Below are positions 1-9,699 of a stretch of DNA of 64,000 nucleotides, one piece after another (within the stretch, counting starts at the first letter, position 1; each line of letters starts with the position of its first letter). Location of the stretch: positions 3,596,501-3,660,500 of the forward strand of contig NZ_AP023247.1 of NCBI RefSeq assembly GCF_016756535.1, given 5' to 3'. A program made the translations under genes and the position numbers. The DNA is from Mesorhizobium sp. 131-2-1. Lineage in GTDB: Bacteria; Pseudomonadota; Alphaproteobacteria; Rhizobiales; Rhizobiaceae. The notes beneath the pieces are model-generated. The model was not told the DNA's origin. It did not search any database and saw only the letters and a program-made list of their open reading frames with translations.

Positions 1-45
1 GCGCCAAAACTCGAGGCCGCGCCCAAGCTGGAGGAGGCACGCTGA
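1..45 (+). CDS. C-terminal end of the preceding gene (window-truncated), probably an ABC transporter permease
   Basis: Frame 1 is open from the window edge and ends at TGA 43-45, encoding 14 residues ending KLEEAR. The stop overlaps the ATG of the following permease (TGATG), the usual arrangement in BMP-type nucleoside transporter operons, where two permease genes are adjacent and translationally coupled. The identity as the first permease is inferred from context only; the tail itself carries no diagnostic motif. Confidence 0.5.
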   Translation, partial: APKLEAAPKLEEAR

Positions 46-965
46 TGGACATCACCGTCAACATCCTTTTGACCATCGCCACGGCGGCGACGCCGCTGCT
101 CATCGCGGCAATAGGCGAACTGGTGGTCGAGCGCTCGGGCGTGCTCAATCTCGGCGTCGAGGGCATGATGATCATGGGCGCCGTCGGCGGCTTCGGCGCC
201 GGCTATCTCACCGGCTCGCCCTGGATCGGCCTGCTCGCCGCGGTTGCGGTGGGAGCGCTGTTCTCGCTGTTGTTTGCCGTCATGACGCTGTCGCTCGCCA
301 CCAACCAGGTGGCGACCGGCCTGTCATTGACGCTGCTTGGCCTCGGTCTCTCCGGCATGATGGGAACGAGCTTCGTCGGCCAGCCCGGCCAGCGCCTGCC
401 CAATCTCGACATCCCCGGCCTGAGCTCGATCCCGGTCGTCGGCAAACTTATCTTCGGCCAGGACCCGGTCTTCTACATCTCGATCGCGCTGACCGCCGCA
501 GTCATGTGGTTCCTGTTCAAGACCCGCACGGGACTGACGCTGCGCTCGATCGGCGACAGCCACTCTTCGGCGCATGCGCTGGGCATCCACGTCATCCGCT
601 ACCGCTACCTGGCGGTGATCTTCGGCGGCGCCTGCGCCGGTCTCGCCGGCGGACACCTGTCGCTGGTCTACACGCCGCAATGGGTGGAGAACATGAGCGC
701 CGGGCGCGGCTGGATCGCGCTGGCGCTGGTGGTGTTCGCCTCATGGCGGCCGTGGCGGGTGCTGGCTGGCGCCTATATCTTCGGCGCGGTGTGGATCGGC
801 CAGCTTCATGCACAGGCTTTTGGCATTCCGATACCTTCGCAGATGCTTTCTTCACTGCCCTATCTGGCAACCATCGTGGTTCTCGTTCTAATCTCGCGCA
901 ACAAGCGTCTGACGATGATGAACACGCCGGCTTCGTTGGGGCAGCCATTCGTTCCGGATCGTTGA
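45..965 (+). CDS. ABC transporter permease, BMP/nucleoside type (branched-chain permease fold)
   Basis: This 306-residue, very hydrophobic protein has about 8-9 membrane segments and the motif [14 protein letters not shown] at residues 29-42, typical of the second permease of BmpA-dependent nucleoside or purine importers (BPD_transp_2 family). It would form the inner-membrane channel together with the permease ending at position 45 and an ATPase outside the window. The start overlaps the upstream stop (TGATG). A BMP-family binding protein follows after 51 bp. In other bacteria these systems import nucleosides; the substrate here cannot be read from the sequence. Confidence 0.9.
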   Translation: MDITVNILLTIATAATPLLIAAIGELVVERSGVLNLGVEGMMIMGAVGGFGAGYLTGSPWIGLLAAVAVGALFSLLFAVMTLSLATNQVATGLSLTLLGLGLSGMMGTSFVGQPGQRLPNLDIPGLSSIPVVGKLIFGQDPVFYISIALTAAVMWFLFKTRTGLTLRSIGDSHSSAHALGIHVIRYRYLAVIFGGACAGLAGGHLSLVYTPQWVENMSAGRGWIALALVVFASWRPWRVLAGAYIFGAVWIGQLHAQAFGIPIPSQMLSSLPYLATIVVLVLISRNKRLTMMNTPASLGQPFVPDR

Positions 966-1016
966 CAACAACAAAAAGACGGGAAGCTCCAAGGCTTAAC
1001 TCAGAGAGGTAACACG

Positions 1017-2084
1017 ATGAAAAAACTGCTTATTGCCCTGATGACCACGACTGCGGCCATTTCGCTCGCGGCAACGGCCGAAGCCGCCGACAAGCTGAAG
1101 GCGTGCTGGGTCTATACGGGTCCGATCGGCGACTTCGGCTATTCCTACCAGCACGACCAAGGCCGCCTCGAGGTGGAGAAGGCGCTCGGCGACAAGGTCG
1201 AGACCGCCTATCTCGAAAACGTCTCGGAAGGCCCCGACGCCGACCGCGCTTTCGAGCGTCTGGCGCGTGAAGGCTGCAAGCTGATCTTCGGCACCTCCTT
1301 CGGCTTCATGGACGCCGAAGTGAAAGTGGCCAAGAAATTCCCGAAGGTGATGTTCGAGCACGCGACCGGCTACAAGACCGGCGACAATCTCGGCATCTAC
1401 AACGCGCGCTTCTATGAAGGCCGCTATGTGCTCGGCCAGATCGCCGCCAAGGAATCGAAGGCCGGCGTCGCCGGCTACATCGTCTCCTTCCCGATCCCCG
1501 AAGTGGTGATGGGCATCAATTCCTTCATGCTCGGCGCGCAGTCGATCAACCCGAACTTCAAGGCCAAGATCGTCTGGGTGAACTCGTGGTTCGACCCGGG
1601 CAAGGAAGCCGACGCCGCCAAGGCGCTGTTCGACCAGGGCGCCGACATCGTCGTCCAGCACACCGATTCCACCGCCGCGCTGCAGGTGGCGGAGGAGCGC
1701 AAGCTGCACGGCTTCGGCCAGTCCTCCGACATGATCAAGTTCGCGCCGAATGCGGCCTTGACCTCCCTCACCGACGAATGGGGCCCATACTACATCAGCC
1801 GCGTCCAGGCCGCTATCGACGGCACCTGGAAGCCAGACAATGTCTGGCTCGGCATCAAGGACGGAGCGGTCAAGCTCGCGCCGTTCACCAACATGCCCGA
1901 CGACGTCAAGGCGATGGCAGAGGCGACCGCCAAGAAGATCGCCGATGGCTGGAACCCCTTCACCGGGCCGATCGCCAAGCAGGACGGCTCGCCGTGGCTG
2001 AAGGACGGTGAAGTCGCCGACGACGGCACGCTGCTCGGCATGAATTTCTACGTCAAGGGCGTCGACGACAAGCTGCCGCAGTAA
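1017..2084 (+). CDS. BMP family ABC transporter substrate-binding protein
   Basis: 355 residues. Residues 1-23 form a Sec signal peptide with an AEA-type cleavage site and no lipobox, so the mature protein should be soluble in the periplasm. The rest matches the BMP (Med/PnrA-like) basic membrane protein fold, including GPIGDFGYSYQHDQG near the N-terminus. It is the likely solute receptor for the permeases just upstream. A good Shine-Dalgarno (AGAGAGG) lies 6 nt before the ATG. The gene ends 18 bp before a strong hairpin terminator. Being the last gene after the permeases is a common order in rhizobial members. Purine nucleosides or related bases are the likeliest ligands by family. Confidence 0.9.
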   Translation: MKKLLIALMTTTAAISLAATAEAADKLKACWVYTGPIGDFGYSYQHDQGRLEVEKALGDKVETAYLENVSEGPDADRAFERLAREGCKLIFGTSFGFMDAEVKVAKKFPKVMFEHATGYKTGDNLGIYNARFYEGRYVLGQIAAKESKAGVAGYIVSFPIPEVVMGINSFMLGAQSINPNFKAKIVWVNSWFDPGKEADAAKALFDQGADIVVQHTDSTAALQVAEERKLHGFGQSSDMIKFAPNAALTSLTDEWGPYYISRVQAAIDGTWKPDNVWLGIKDGAVKLAPFTNMPDDVKAMAEATAKKIADGWNPFTGPIAKQDGSPWLKDGEVADDGTLLGMNFYVKGVDDKLPQ

Positions 2085-2102
2085 ACGGCTGGAAAACAAG
2101 AC

Positions 2103-2130
2103 AAAAAGGGCGCCGCTTGGCGCCCTTTTT
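2103..2130. terminator. Bidirectional rho-independent terminator
   Basis: A perfect 12-bp inverted repeat (AAAAAGGGCGCC / GGCGCCCTTTTT) with a GCTT loop gives T tracts on both strands. It lies between the BMP gene (+) and the convergent acyltransferase (-), whose stop codon touches it, so it probably ends both transcripts. Confidence 0.9.
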
Positions 2131-3230
2131 CATTCGGCCGGCTGCGCGATGGTGCGACGCAACCTCAATCGCCCAACCTCAACCGCCCGCCCAAGTCGGA
2201 TCCTGAGCATGCGCTGCGCCGGCCGTTCGAAATAGCGCCAGATCGCCCAGGAGACAAAGAGCATCAACCCGACACAGCCAAAGGCGGCCACCCATTTGCC
2301 GGCCAGCGGTGTGGCGGCATTGATGACGAGATAGCCGATGTTCTGGTGCAGGAGGTAGAGCGGGTAAGTCAGTCCCCCGAACGCCAGGGTTATCACTGAT
2401 GGGCGGACACGATCGCGCAACAGCACCGCGCCGATCAACGCCGCATGCATGACGGCATTGGCGGCCACCAGATTGGCCGTCGGGACGGTAGCGCTATAGG
2501 CCTCCTGCATCCACTGCTGGGTCACGGAAAGGGTGCAACTGGACATCAGGAACGCGGCCACCAGAAGCAGCAAAGCCGGCCTTGAGCGGCCATGCGCATG
2601 AAGATGGTGGACCAGCAGGCCGGTGGCGAAGAAAGGGCCGAACTCGGTGATGAACAGAAGCCTGACCGCGCGGCTGCCGATGAAGAATTCGTTCAGCGCC
2701 GAGATCGCCAGCCAGATGAAGATCAGCTCCTGCTTCCTGCCGCGGAAGATGCCGGTCGCCATGGCGAGCGTCACCCAGCCGTAGAAGATCAGCTCCAGGA
2801 CGATCGACCAATAGACGCCGTCCATGAAAGGCTGGCCGAAGACCGGCGCCACCATGGAGAGGTTCGCGGCATACTGGGCAAAGGAGGTCGAAAACAGCCG
2901 CGCGCCGAAAGCGGTGACGACCGCGAAGCTGATGGTCGTGCAAAGCGCGAAGCCGGGATAGAGGCGGGCGAGACGCGCGATCGCGAACTGCTCCCAGTCG
3001 CGGTTTTCCGCCGACCAGGCAACGACGAAGCCGCTGATAAGAAAGAACAGGTTGACCCCGAGATAGCCATATATGGCGATCGGCGCGACACCCGGGTAGC
3101 CGCCAGCAACAAGGTCGCCGGCAGTGGCGCCGCGGAAGAAGTAGTGGAAGAAGACGACAGCAAGCGCCGCCGCCAGCCTCAGCAGGTCCAGCGTCGCGAT
3201 GTGATCCTGCCGCGTGGGCGTGCCGTCCAT
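2130..3230 (-). CDS. Acyltransferase family 3 integral membrane protein
   Basis: 366 residues with roughly ten membrane segments. The first segment carries the family histidine (VVFFHYFFRG, about residues 20-29), and PLYLLHQNIGYLVI near residue 290 is the conserved Acyl_transf_3 motif. Relatives (ExoZ, OatA, NodX) transfer acetyl or succinyl groups from a cytoplasmic donor to sugars of surface polysaccharides, Nod factors or peptidoglycan. The gene stands alone, convergent with the BMP transporter, and the substrate is unknown. Confidence 0.88.
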   Translation of the reverse strand: MDGTPTRQDHIATLDLLRLAAALAVVFFHYFFRGATAGDLVAGGYPGVAPIAIYGYLGVNLFFLISGFVVAWSAENRDWEQFAIARLARLYPGFALCTTISFAVVTAFGARLFSTSFAQYAANLSMVAPVFGQPFMDGVYWSIVLELIFYGWVTLAMATGIFRGRKQELIFIWLAISALNEFFIGSRAVRLLFITEFGPFFATGLLVHHLHAHGRSRPALLLLVAAFLMSSCTLSVTQQWMQEAYSATVPTANLVAANAVMHAALIGAVLLRDRVRPSVITLAFGGLTYPLYLLHQNIGYLVINAATPLAGKWVAAFGCVGLMLFVSWAIWRYFERPAQRMLRIRLGRAVEVGRLRLRRTIAQPAE

Positions 3231-3337
3231 CCGAACTCCGGCGTTTACGATCCGGAAACCATAAAGCCGATCGCGGCCGAGCGGGTTAAGAGGCCGGAAC
3301 TATCGCGAAGCGTAGTAAATGTGGCGAGCCGGCGACG

Positions 3338-4651
3338 TCAGACCGCCGAGCCGTAGAGATCATAGGCGTCGGCGCGGTCGACCTTGACGGTGACGATATC
3401 GCCTTGGCGCAGCGGGCGGCGTGACTGGATGTGGACCGAGCCGTCGATCTCCGGCGCGTCATATTTGGTGCGGCCCTTGGCCGACGTGCCGTGCGCCTCG
3501 TCGATCAGCACCGGCAGGCGCTTGCCGACCTTCCTGGCGAGCTGCGCGGCCGAGATCTTCTGCTGGCGCTGCATGAAACGGTGCCAGCGCGCCTCCTTGA
3601 TCTCCTGCGGCACCTGCTCGAGGCCGAGATCGTTGGATCGCGCACCCTTGACCGGCTCGTATTTGAAGCAGCCGGCGCGATCGATTTTTGCTTCGTCCAG
3701 CCAATCGAGCAGCATCTCGAAATCCTGGTCGGTCTCACCCGGGAAGCCGACGATGAAGGTGGACCGGATGGCGAGGTCGGGGCACGTCTCGCGCCAGCCG
3801 CGGATGCGCTCCAGCGTCTTTTCGCCATGCGCCGGCCGGCGCATGTTCTTCAGCACCTGCGGCGAGGCATGCTGGAACGGGATGTCGAGATAGGGAAGGA
3901 TCTTGCCCTCAGCCATCAGCGGGATCACGTCGGCGACATGCGGGTAGGGGTAGACATAGTGCATGCGCACCCAGATGCCAAGCTTGCCGAGCTCTTCGGC
4001 GAGGTCGAGGAATTTTGCCTTGACCTCGCGGTCGCCGAACATGGACGTCTGGTACTTGATGTCGATGCCGTAGGCGCTGGTGTCCTGCGAGATGACGAGC
4101 AATTCCTTGACGCCGGCCTTGGCCAGCTTTTCGGCCTCGCGCAAAACGTCGGCCGCCGGGCGTGAGACGAGGTCGCCGCGCAGCGCCGGGATGATGCAGA
4201 AGGTGCAACGGTTGTTGCAGCCTTCGGATATCTTCAGATAGGCGTAGTGGCGCGGCGTGAGCTTCACGCCTTGCGGCGGCAGAAGGTCGATATAGGGATC
4301 GTGGCTGGGCGGGGCCGCCTCATGCACCGCCGCCATGACGCTCTCATAGGCTTGCGGCCCGGTGATCGCCAGCACGTTGGGATGCTTCTCGCGGATTACC
4401 TCGGGTTCGGCGCCAAGGCAGCCGGTGACGATGACCCGGCCATTCTCGGACAGCGCCGAACCGATCGCGTTGAGCGACTCGTCGCGCGCGGAATCGAGGA
4501 AGCCGCAGGTGTTGACCACGACAAGATCGGCGCCGTCATGCTTGCGCGCGATCTCGTAGCCTTCCGCGCGCAGCCGCGTGATGATGCGCTCGGAATCGAC
4601 GAGCGCCTTCGGGCATCCAAGACTGACGAAACTGACGCGAGGGGCAGACAT
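3338..4651 (-). CDS. rimO: Ribosomal protein S12 methylthiotransferase RimO
   Basis: 437 residues, full length. The N-terminal UPF0004 domain has the cluster cysteines C13 ([12 protein letters not shown]), C49 (VVNTCGF) and C78 (VTGCLG). The radical-SAM core has CxxxCxxC at C145, C149 and C152 ([11 protein letters not shown]). The last ~65 residues form a TRAM domain. The enzyme adds a methylthio group to the conserved aspartate of ribosomal protein S12 using two [4Fe-4S] clusters and S-adenosylmethionine. The SLGCPK(A/N)xVDSE signature separates RimO from the tRNA enzyme MiaB. It appears to be monocistronic. Confidence 0.96.
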   Translation of the reverse strand: MSAPRVSFVSLGCPKALVDSERIITRLRAEGYEIARKHDGADLVVVNTCGFLDSARDESLNAIGSALSENGRVIVTGCLGAEPEVIREKHPNVLAITGPQAYESVMAAVHEAAPPSHDPYIDLLPPQGVKLTPRHYAYLKISEGCNNRCTFCIIPALRGDLVSRPAADVLREAEKLAKAGVKELLVISQDTSAYGIDIKYQTSMFGDREVKAKFLDLAEELGKLGIWVRMHYVYPYPHVADVIPLMAEGKILPYLDIPFQHASPQVLKNMRRPAHGEKTLERIRGWRETCPDLAIRSTFIVGFPGETDQDFEMLLDWLDEAKIDRAGCFKYEPVKGARSNDLGLEQVPQEIKEARWHRFMQRQQKISAAQLARKVGKRLPVLIDEAHGTSAKGRTKYDAPEIDGSVHIQSRRPLRQGDIVTVKVDRADAYDLYGSAV

Positions 4652-4779
4652 AAGCTTTTCCGGGCTTTTCGGGATCGGCGGCGCAATACCACACTAATTG
4701 CGGCATTGGTATGGGCAACGGCTGCGGCGAAACGCAACCGTCGTTGTTCTGCCTGCCGCCGGCGCCAATCGCCTGCGCG

Positions 4780-5439
4780 TCAGCTCACCGCGGCATTGAC
4801 ATGCGGCCACACTTCAGCGGCGCCGCGATAGACCATGTCGACTGCCACATAGAGGATGATCGCCAGGCCGACATAGGCAATCCAGCGATAGCGGTGCAGG
4901 AGCCTGGCGATGAAGCTCGCGGCAAGGCCCATCAGGCCGATCGACAGCACGAGGCCGATGACCAGCACCCAGAAATGATCGCGTGCCGCACCGGCAACCG
5001 CCAGAACGTTGTCCAGCGACATCGACACGTCGGCGACGACGATCTGCAATGCCGCCTGGCCGAGCGTCTTGCGCGGCTTGCCGACCGCTATCGTCTTGTC
5101 GCCGTCGAGGTCGGCATTGGCCAGCGCTTCGGTCGCCTCCTGTTCGTCGGCGTGCGAGGTGCGCAACTCGCGATACATCTTCCAGCACACCCAGAGCAGC
5201 AGGATACCGCCGGCGAGCAGCAGGCCGACGATCGCAAGCAGCTTGACGGTGATCGCGGCAAACAGGATGCGCAGCACGGTCGCCGCCAGCACGCCGATGA
5301 GGATCGCCCTCTTGCGCTGTTCGGCGGGCAGGCCGGCGGCCGCCAGGCCGATGACGATGGCATTGTCGCCGGCCAGCACGAGATCGATGGCAATGACCTG
5401 GAGAAGGGCGGTCAGGCTTGCGGCGCTGAAAATGTCCAT
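4780..5439 (-). CDS. TerC family integral membrane protein (YjbE-like)
   Basis: 219 residues, seven predicted membrane segments, with the TerC hallmarks of acidic residues inside membrane helices: DLVLAGDNAIVIG at about 18-30 and DVSMSLDNVLAVAG at about 135-148. A short hydrophilic loop (about 90-115) separates the two halves. TerC/YjbE proteins are linked to metal efflux, in several cases Mn(II) at the cytoplasmic membrane, and to tellurite resistance. I saw no recognisable yybP-ykoY manganese riboswitch in the 180 bp upstream. The metal is unproven. Confidence 0.88.
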   Translation of the reverse strand: MDIFSAASLTALLQVIAIDLVLAGDNAIVIGLAAAGLPAEQRKRAILIGVLAATVLRILFAAITVKLLAIVGLLLAGGILLLWVCWKMYRELRTSHADEQEATEALANADLDGDKTIAVGKPRKTLGQAALQIVVADVSMSLDNVLAVAGAARDHFWVLVIGLVLSIGLMGLAASFIARLLHRYRWIAYVGLAIILYVAVDMVYRGAAEVWPHVNAAVS

Positions 5440-5622
5440 CGGCTGGAAGCCCTTTGCTGTTCGCCGAGTGTCGGTCGTCGAATATCCAGACGCCCTAACG
5501 TGTATGGTTCATGCACGTCAAGTGACCGGCCGGAACAAGCTCGGCAAGCCGACTTCTTTCGACAGGCGTTTGATCAGGTCGCGGTCAGGTCGCCGAGAGG
5601 CCGGCGCAAGTGCCTTGTGGCC

Positions 5623-6012
5623 CTAGTCGTAGAGATTGTACTTCGCCCAATCGGTTTCCGGGATCTCGTCGCCGATCCGGTAACGCAGCTGCAGGATCTG
5701 CATGTGGTCCGGCGCGGTCTGGCACTTGAACTTCAGCCGATACCATTGCCCCTTGCTGCGAAAGGCGGCGCCCGGGCTTCTGATGGCGTCGGCGCTCATC
5801 TCCGGCGTGGCAAAGGCGTAAGCGACCACCCGGTCGGCCTTGTATTTGTGGTCGTCGTGGGTGATCCGATCGAGCACTTCGGCATCGCAGCGCTGTTCGA
5901 GCCGGGTCTGGGGATCGAGTTTCAGGAGGCCGGCGCGCAGCGCATTGTCCATCGCCTTGGCCGGCCAGACCAGCGTCAGGGACGCCAGAACCATCAGGCA
6001 GAGCTTTTTCAT
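5623..6012 (-). CDS. DUF930 domain-containing secreted protein
   Basis: From ATG 6012 the protein has 129 residues: a signal peptide (MKKLCLMVLASLTLVWPAKA) followed by a compact domain with DPQTRLEQRCDAEVLDRI, which resembles the DUF930 family common in Rhizobiales. An upstream in-frame ATG at 6030 would add MLLVAP before the lysine-rich start, which is less natural for a signal peptide. Two conserved-looking cysteines could form a disulfide in the periplasm. The function is unknown. The gene is transcribed away from the OmpA-like gene; the 235-bp gap between them should hold both promoters. Confidence 0.75.
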   Translation of the reverse strand: MKKLCLMVLASLTLVWPAKAMDNALRAGLLKLDPQTRLEQRCDAEVLDRITHDDHKYKADRVVAYAFATPEMSADAIRSPGAAFRSKGQWYRLKFKCQTAPDHMQILQLRYRIGDEIPETDWAKYNLYD

Positions 6013-6247
6013 GGGCGCGACAAGCAACATATTTTGTCTGAGAAATCAACCAGACCTCAGGCCAGGCATGTGGTTCCGGGTCCACCTTGCCGTCGTCGGG
6101 CGTCAGCGATCAAAGGCCGACCACGGAACGATATTCCGCCACCGCGGCGCACATATTTCTCCCTGGATGTGAGATGCGTCACATCGTCCGGACCACCAGC
6201 GGGAGACAAGTCTTCTGCGATCCGTAGCGGCGATACTGGAGGCAGTC

Positions 6248-6772
6248 ATGCGCGCAACCATCTCGATCTTCGTCCTGGCGGCGGCCCTGATGCCTTCGGT
6301 CTCGCTTGCCGGCCCGGTCCAATCCTCGGAAGACATCATCAAGTTCTTCGCCAGGACAGCCGACCTCGGCCAGTCGCGCGGAATATGCGTCGGCGCCGAG
6401 GACGAATGTGGCGGCAAGGCGGACGCGCCGGCGCCGACCGGCCTGGATATGCTGGTCAATTTCAATCTCGATTCCGCCGAACTCATGCCGGACGCGCAAG
6501 CCAAGCTCGGCGAATTTGCCAAGGCGCTGAAGGACAACCGCCTGAAGGGCCAGAACTTCGTCGTCGAAGGCTATACCGATGCCTCAGGCTCGCCGACCTA
6601 CAACAAGGGACTTTCGGAACGCCGCGCCGAGTCGGTGACCGCATTCCTGTTGTCGAACGGCATCGAGCCATCGCGCGTCACGCCGGTTGGCCTTGGCGCA
6701 ACCCATCCGCGGGTGGCCAATCCCTACGATCCGGTCAACCGCCGCGTCGAGATGCGCATCAACACCCAGTAG
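6248..6772 (+). CDS. OmpA-family peptidoglycan-binding protein
   Basis: 174 residues: signal peptide at 1-21 (MRATISIFVLAAALMPSVSLA), a short linker with two cysteines, then a complete OmpA_C/MotB domain from about residue 70. Diagnostic features are VNFNLDSAELMPDA, the GYTDASGS turn, LSERRAESV and NRRVEMRI at the end. Such domains bind meso-diaminopimelate in peptidoglycan and tether envelope structures. There is no beta-barrel, so it is a soluble periplasmic form. It converges with the caspase-fold gene, leaving 13 bp between their stops. Confidence 0.9.
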   Translation: MRATISIFVLAAALMPSVSLAGPVQSSEDIIKFFARTADLGQSRGICVGAEDECGGKADAPAPTGLDMLVNFNLDSAELMPDAQAKLGEFAKALKDNRLKGQNFVVEGYTDASGSPTYNKGLSERRAESVTAFLLSNGIEPSRVTPVGLGATHPRVANPYDPVNRRVEMRINTQ

Positions 6773-6785
6773 ATTCGTGGCCCTG

Positions 6786-8225
6786 CTAGAACACGCCGCC
6801 GATCCCGATCCCGCCGCTGATGTCGGGGGGCGGAGCGGCCGGACGCGACGGCTTCGAGGACCTCGCGGCTTTTCGGCCGGTAGCCGCCTTGCCGCCCGCC
6901 GGCGCGGCATCCGACGATATCCTGGCCGGCTTGGTCCTCTGCACGACGACCGGATCCTTGCACACCCGGCCCGACTGCAGGAACAGGTCGCCCAGGAGCT
7001 CGACGGTCGGCTCAGTTATCGATGCCGTGCGCCGGGTGTTCTTGTAGTAGTTGGTGACGGCGCGGACGGAGCCCTTGCCCCAGTTTCCGTCGACGGTCGC
7101 GCGGTAACAGCCCAGGCGACGCAGCTCCGTCTGGATGCTGCGCGCGAGATCGGTGGCCTTTTCCGGGTCCGGCTCGCCGGCCGACTTGCCGACGATCAGT
7201 GTTTCGAGGCCGGAGACAACGCTTTGCTTGGCGCCCTCGAGGCTGGCGACCTGCGTGCCGGCAGGCTTGGCCGCGGGACCCGCCGGCGGCGTGATCTCGA
7301 CCGACCGCAATGTCTGCCCGACTATGATCACCGCGGTCTGCAGATCGTTGGAAGCAAGCTCGACCTGCAGTTTTTCCTTGGCGACCGGATCCGACAGGAT
7401 GCGCGAAAGGCTGGCGCTCAACTGGGCCGGATCGAGCACCTGCTGCTCGGTGAAATAGAACTGCTCTCGCAGATTCGACTGATCCCACGGCACCTGACGG
7501 CCGAGCGTGAGCGCCTCGGTCTCGTTGCGCACGCGTATCATCATGTCGGAAATGCTGAGCCCCGGGATTTCGACGTTCTGCAGCAGGGCCGTGGTGAAGG
7601 GGCTGTTGTCGCCGGCTCCGTCGACCGTGGTGTTGCCGGGCTGGGTCGCAAAGGCGACAAAAGTGTTCTCGCCCACTTCGACCTGCGCCAGACCGTCGGC
7701 GACGCTGGCGCCTTTGCCCACCGGGTTGTTGCGGCAGGCGTCGAGGAAGATGAAGGTTTGTCGCTCACGGCTGGCAAATCTCGCGATCACATCGTTGAGC
7801 CTGATCGCATGCGCGGTCAGTTGCTCCAGGTTTTGCGCGTCGGGCGTGTCGACCGGCAGCAGAAAGTTCTCGCCCTGAAGCTGCACGCCGTGGCCGGCGT
7901 AGAAGATGAGCACCGCGTTGGCGCCGGCAAGCTTGCCGCTGGCTTCCTGAAACAGCCTGGTAAATCCTTCCGCCGAAAGATCGGTTCCGGTCAGCACATC
8001 GAAGTTAAGCCTTTTCAGGCTCTCGGAAAGTCTCCTGGCGTCGTTGTCGGCGTTGGCGAGATGGGGCAGGCGGGCGCTTTGGTAGTTGGAATTGCCCATG
8101 ACGATTGCCAGCCGCTTGGCGGGCTCGGGTGCGGGCTCCTGCACGGCGGCGGCCTGAGCGCCTATCGGGCCGAGACATGAAAACAGCAGAACCGCCACGA
8201 TGCGCAGGAAGGGGCCACAGGTCAT
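6786..8225 (-). CDS. Caspase-fold (peptidase C14, metacaspase-like) secreted protein
   Basis: From ATG 8225 the protein has 479 residues. A signal peptide (about 1-26) precedes a caspase domain starting at RLAIVMGNSNYQS. The catalytic dyad is intact: H112 in FYAGHGVQL and C164 in FLDACRNNP. Beyond about residue 260 there is a long linker, a short domain near 360-415 with the conserved ELRRLGCYRATVDGNWG (peptidoglycan-binding-like repeat) and a low-complexity basic, proline-rich tail. An in-frame upstream start at 8273 would bury the signal peptide. Rhizobial homologues are common; cleavage after Arg or Lys is expected for metacaspases, but the target is unknown. Confidence 0.85.
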   Translation of the reverse strand: MTCGPFLRIVAVLLFSCLGPIGAQAAAVQEPAPEPAKRLAIVMGNSNYQSARLPHLANADNDARRLSESLKRLNFDVLTGTDLSAEGFTRLFQEASGKLAGANAVLIFYAGHGVQLQGENFLLPVDTPDAQNLEQLTAHAIRLNDVIARFASRERQTFIFLDACRNNPVGKGASVADGLAQVEVGENTFVAFATQPGNTTVDGAGDNSPFTTALLQNVEIPGLSISDMMIRVRNETEALTLGRQVPWDQSNLREQFYFTEQQVLDPAQLSASLSRILSDPVAKEKLQVELASNDLQTAVIIVGQTLRSVEITPPAGPAAKPAGTQVASLEGAKQSVVSGLETLIVGKSAGEPDPEKATDLARSIQTELRRLGCYRATVDGNWGKGSVRAVTNYYKNTRRTASITEPTVELLGDLFLQSGRVCKDPVVVQRTKPARISSDAAPAGGKAATGRKAARSSKPSRPAAPPPDISGGIGIGGVF

Positions 8226-8520
8226 GACGCGAGCTCGTCTCAGTTGGCGACAGTCTTCGAGCCACCGAAGCACTCACCCCCATGACGCCCCTTACGCGCC
8301 GAACCCGTATCTTCGAAGACCCGAAAATCTTACACCGGAACCTATCTCGAAGGAAGGGCGGCGCCGTAGCCGGTCAAAGTGAGTTACTATGATCTTCGAT
8401 CGATTTTCTGCTAGTATGTCGAAATCGTATCTGTCGCGGCCGGATCATTGTTCTTGGGGAATTCGATCGCATAGCTTGCACCGACTGTTTGAGTAAAACT
8501 TTAAGTACGGGGACACGACA

Positions 8521-9624
8521 ATGAAGGCAGAGAAGCGGCTTCTGCGTGCCATTGGGGCAGTTTCGATCGGCGCGGCGGTGATGTTCATGTTCATGACGCC
8601 ACAGGCGAGCGCCTGTATCCGCGACAGCGACGGACCCATTCTGGACCCGAACTGCGCTATTGGCGGGGCGACAAACGGCGCCATTGTCGACACCGCCCTG
8701 GACGCCCTTCACGATATCGTCGACGACATTGTCGAGGCGGATGTCAGCCCGGCAAAGACCGCGCCGCCGGCGCCGCCGGCGCAGGAGGCGCCTTTTGGGG
8801 TTTTCGCTTCCGGCCAGCTTGCTCACACCGAACATGACGGCTTCAGGATCTCGGACGGCGTCGACACGTTCGACGGACCGCATTTCGACGTCGATGAGTT
8901 CTCGGCCGCCATCAGTGTCGATTTCAATGCCGCCAAGCATTTCGGCTTCGACAATGAGCATGGGCTCAACATCGGTCTGTTTGGCGGCTACGCCTCGGCC
9001 GACGTAAATGTCGATGACTCCGATTTCACCGACGGCGACGCCACCAACAGAAGCGGCATGTTCGGCGGCTATGGGCTTTATCGCCATGACACGAGCTATG
9101 CGCTCGTTGCCGTATCCGCGTTCCTCGGCAACACCGATGTCGAGAGCGCCGCTGGCCGCTTCGGCAGTTATGACACGCAGGGCTATGCGATAACCGGGTC
9201 TGTTGGACGAATCTTCAGCCTCACCGACCGCGTTCGTTTCGATCTGCGCGGCGGATTGCTTGGCGTCACATTCACCGGCGATGGATATGAGGACAATTTC
9301 GGCCGTGAGTACGGCAAGAGCCACCTGTCCTTCGGCGCAATCAAGTTCGAACCGGGTATCTATGCCGATTATCAGCTTGGCAACGGCATGGTGATCAGCC
9401 CCTACGCGCGCGCTGATTTCCAGCAGCGCTTCGGCTACTCCAACACGGCCAGTGTCGACGATGTGAAAAGCGAGTTCGACGACGCGGACTTTTCCGTCGC
9501 GCTGTACTCCGGGTTCAACCTGAAGATGACGAGCTCGACCACGCTCAGCACCGAAATTCGCGGCAAGTGGTCCGCGGACAGCTCGACCGTCAGCGGCAAG
9601 CTGGGTCTGAAAATCGCCTTCTGA
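8521..9624 (+). CDS. Outer-membrane beta-barrel protein (autotransporter-barrel-like)
   Basis: 367 residues with a signal peptide (about 1-31, ending QASA), a short acidic segment, a proline-alanine stretch (about 80-90) and a ~270-residue C-terminal domain of alternating aromatic and polar strands ending in phenylalanine (KLGLKIAF), as required for BamA recognition. The layout is that of an autotransporter-type barrel with almost no passenger domain, or of a small outer-membrane porin-like protein. It has its own upstream region (8226-8520), shared with the divergent caspase-fold gene. Function unknown. Confidence 0.78.
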   Translation: MKAEKRLLRAIGAVSIGAAVMFMFMTPQASACIRDSDGPILDPNCAIGGATNGAIVDTALDALHDIVDDIVEADVSPAKTAPPAPPAQEAPFGVFASGQLAHTEHDGFRISDGVDTFDGPHFDVDEFSAAISVDFNAAKHFGFDNEHGLNIGLFGGYASADVNVDDSDFTDGDATNRSGMFGGYGLYRHDTSYALVAVSAFLGNTDVESAAGRFGSYDTQGYAITGSVGRIFSLTDRVRFDLRGGLLGVTFTGDGYEDNFGREYGKSHLSFGAIKFEPGIYADYQLGNGMVISPYARADFQQRFGYSNTASVDDVKSEFDDADFSVALYSGFNLKMTSSTTLSTEIRGKWSADSSTVSGKLGLKIAF

Positions 9625-9699
9625 GCTGAAGTCAAACGGAGCCCTGCCGGTCGATCGGCAAGGAGCCGACGCCCCGTGGGGGCCGCCGCTCTATCTTGG

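Noticed and set aside
996..2099. Long antisense ORF (367 codons) opposite the BMP gene
   Set aside because: It mirrors a clear, motif-bearing gene in a GC-rich genome where antisense frames stay open by codon bias.
2592..3356. 254-codon ORF opposite the acyltransferase gene
   Set aside because: Highly charged with no domain, and fully antisense to a gene with clear membrane segments and motifs.
5440..5622. Possible manganese riboswitch before the TerC gene
   Set aside because: I could not find the conserved yybP-ykoY core in this interval.
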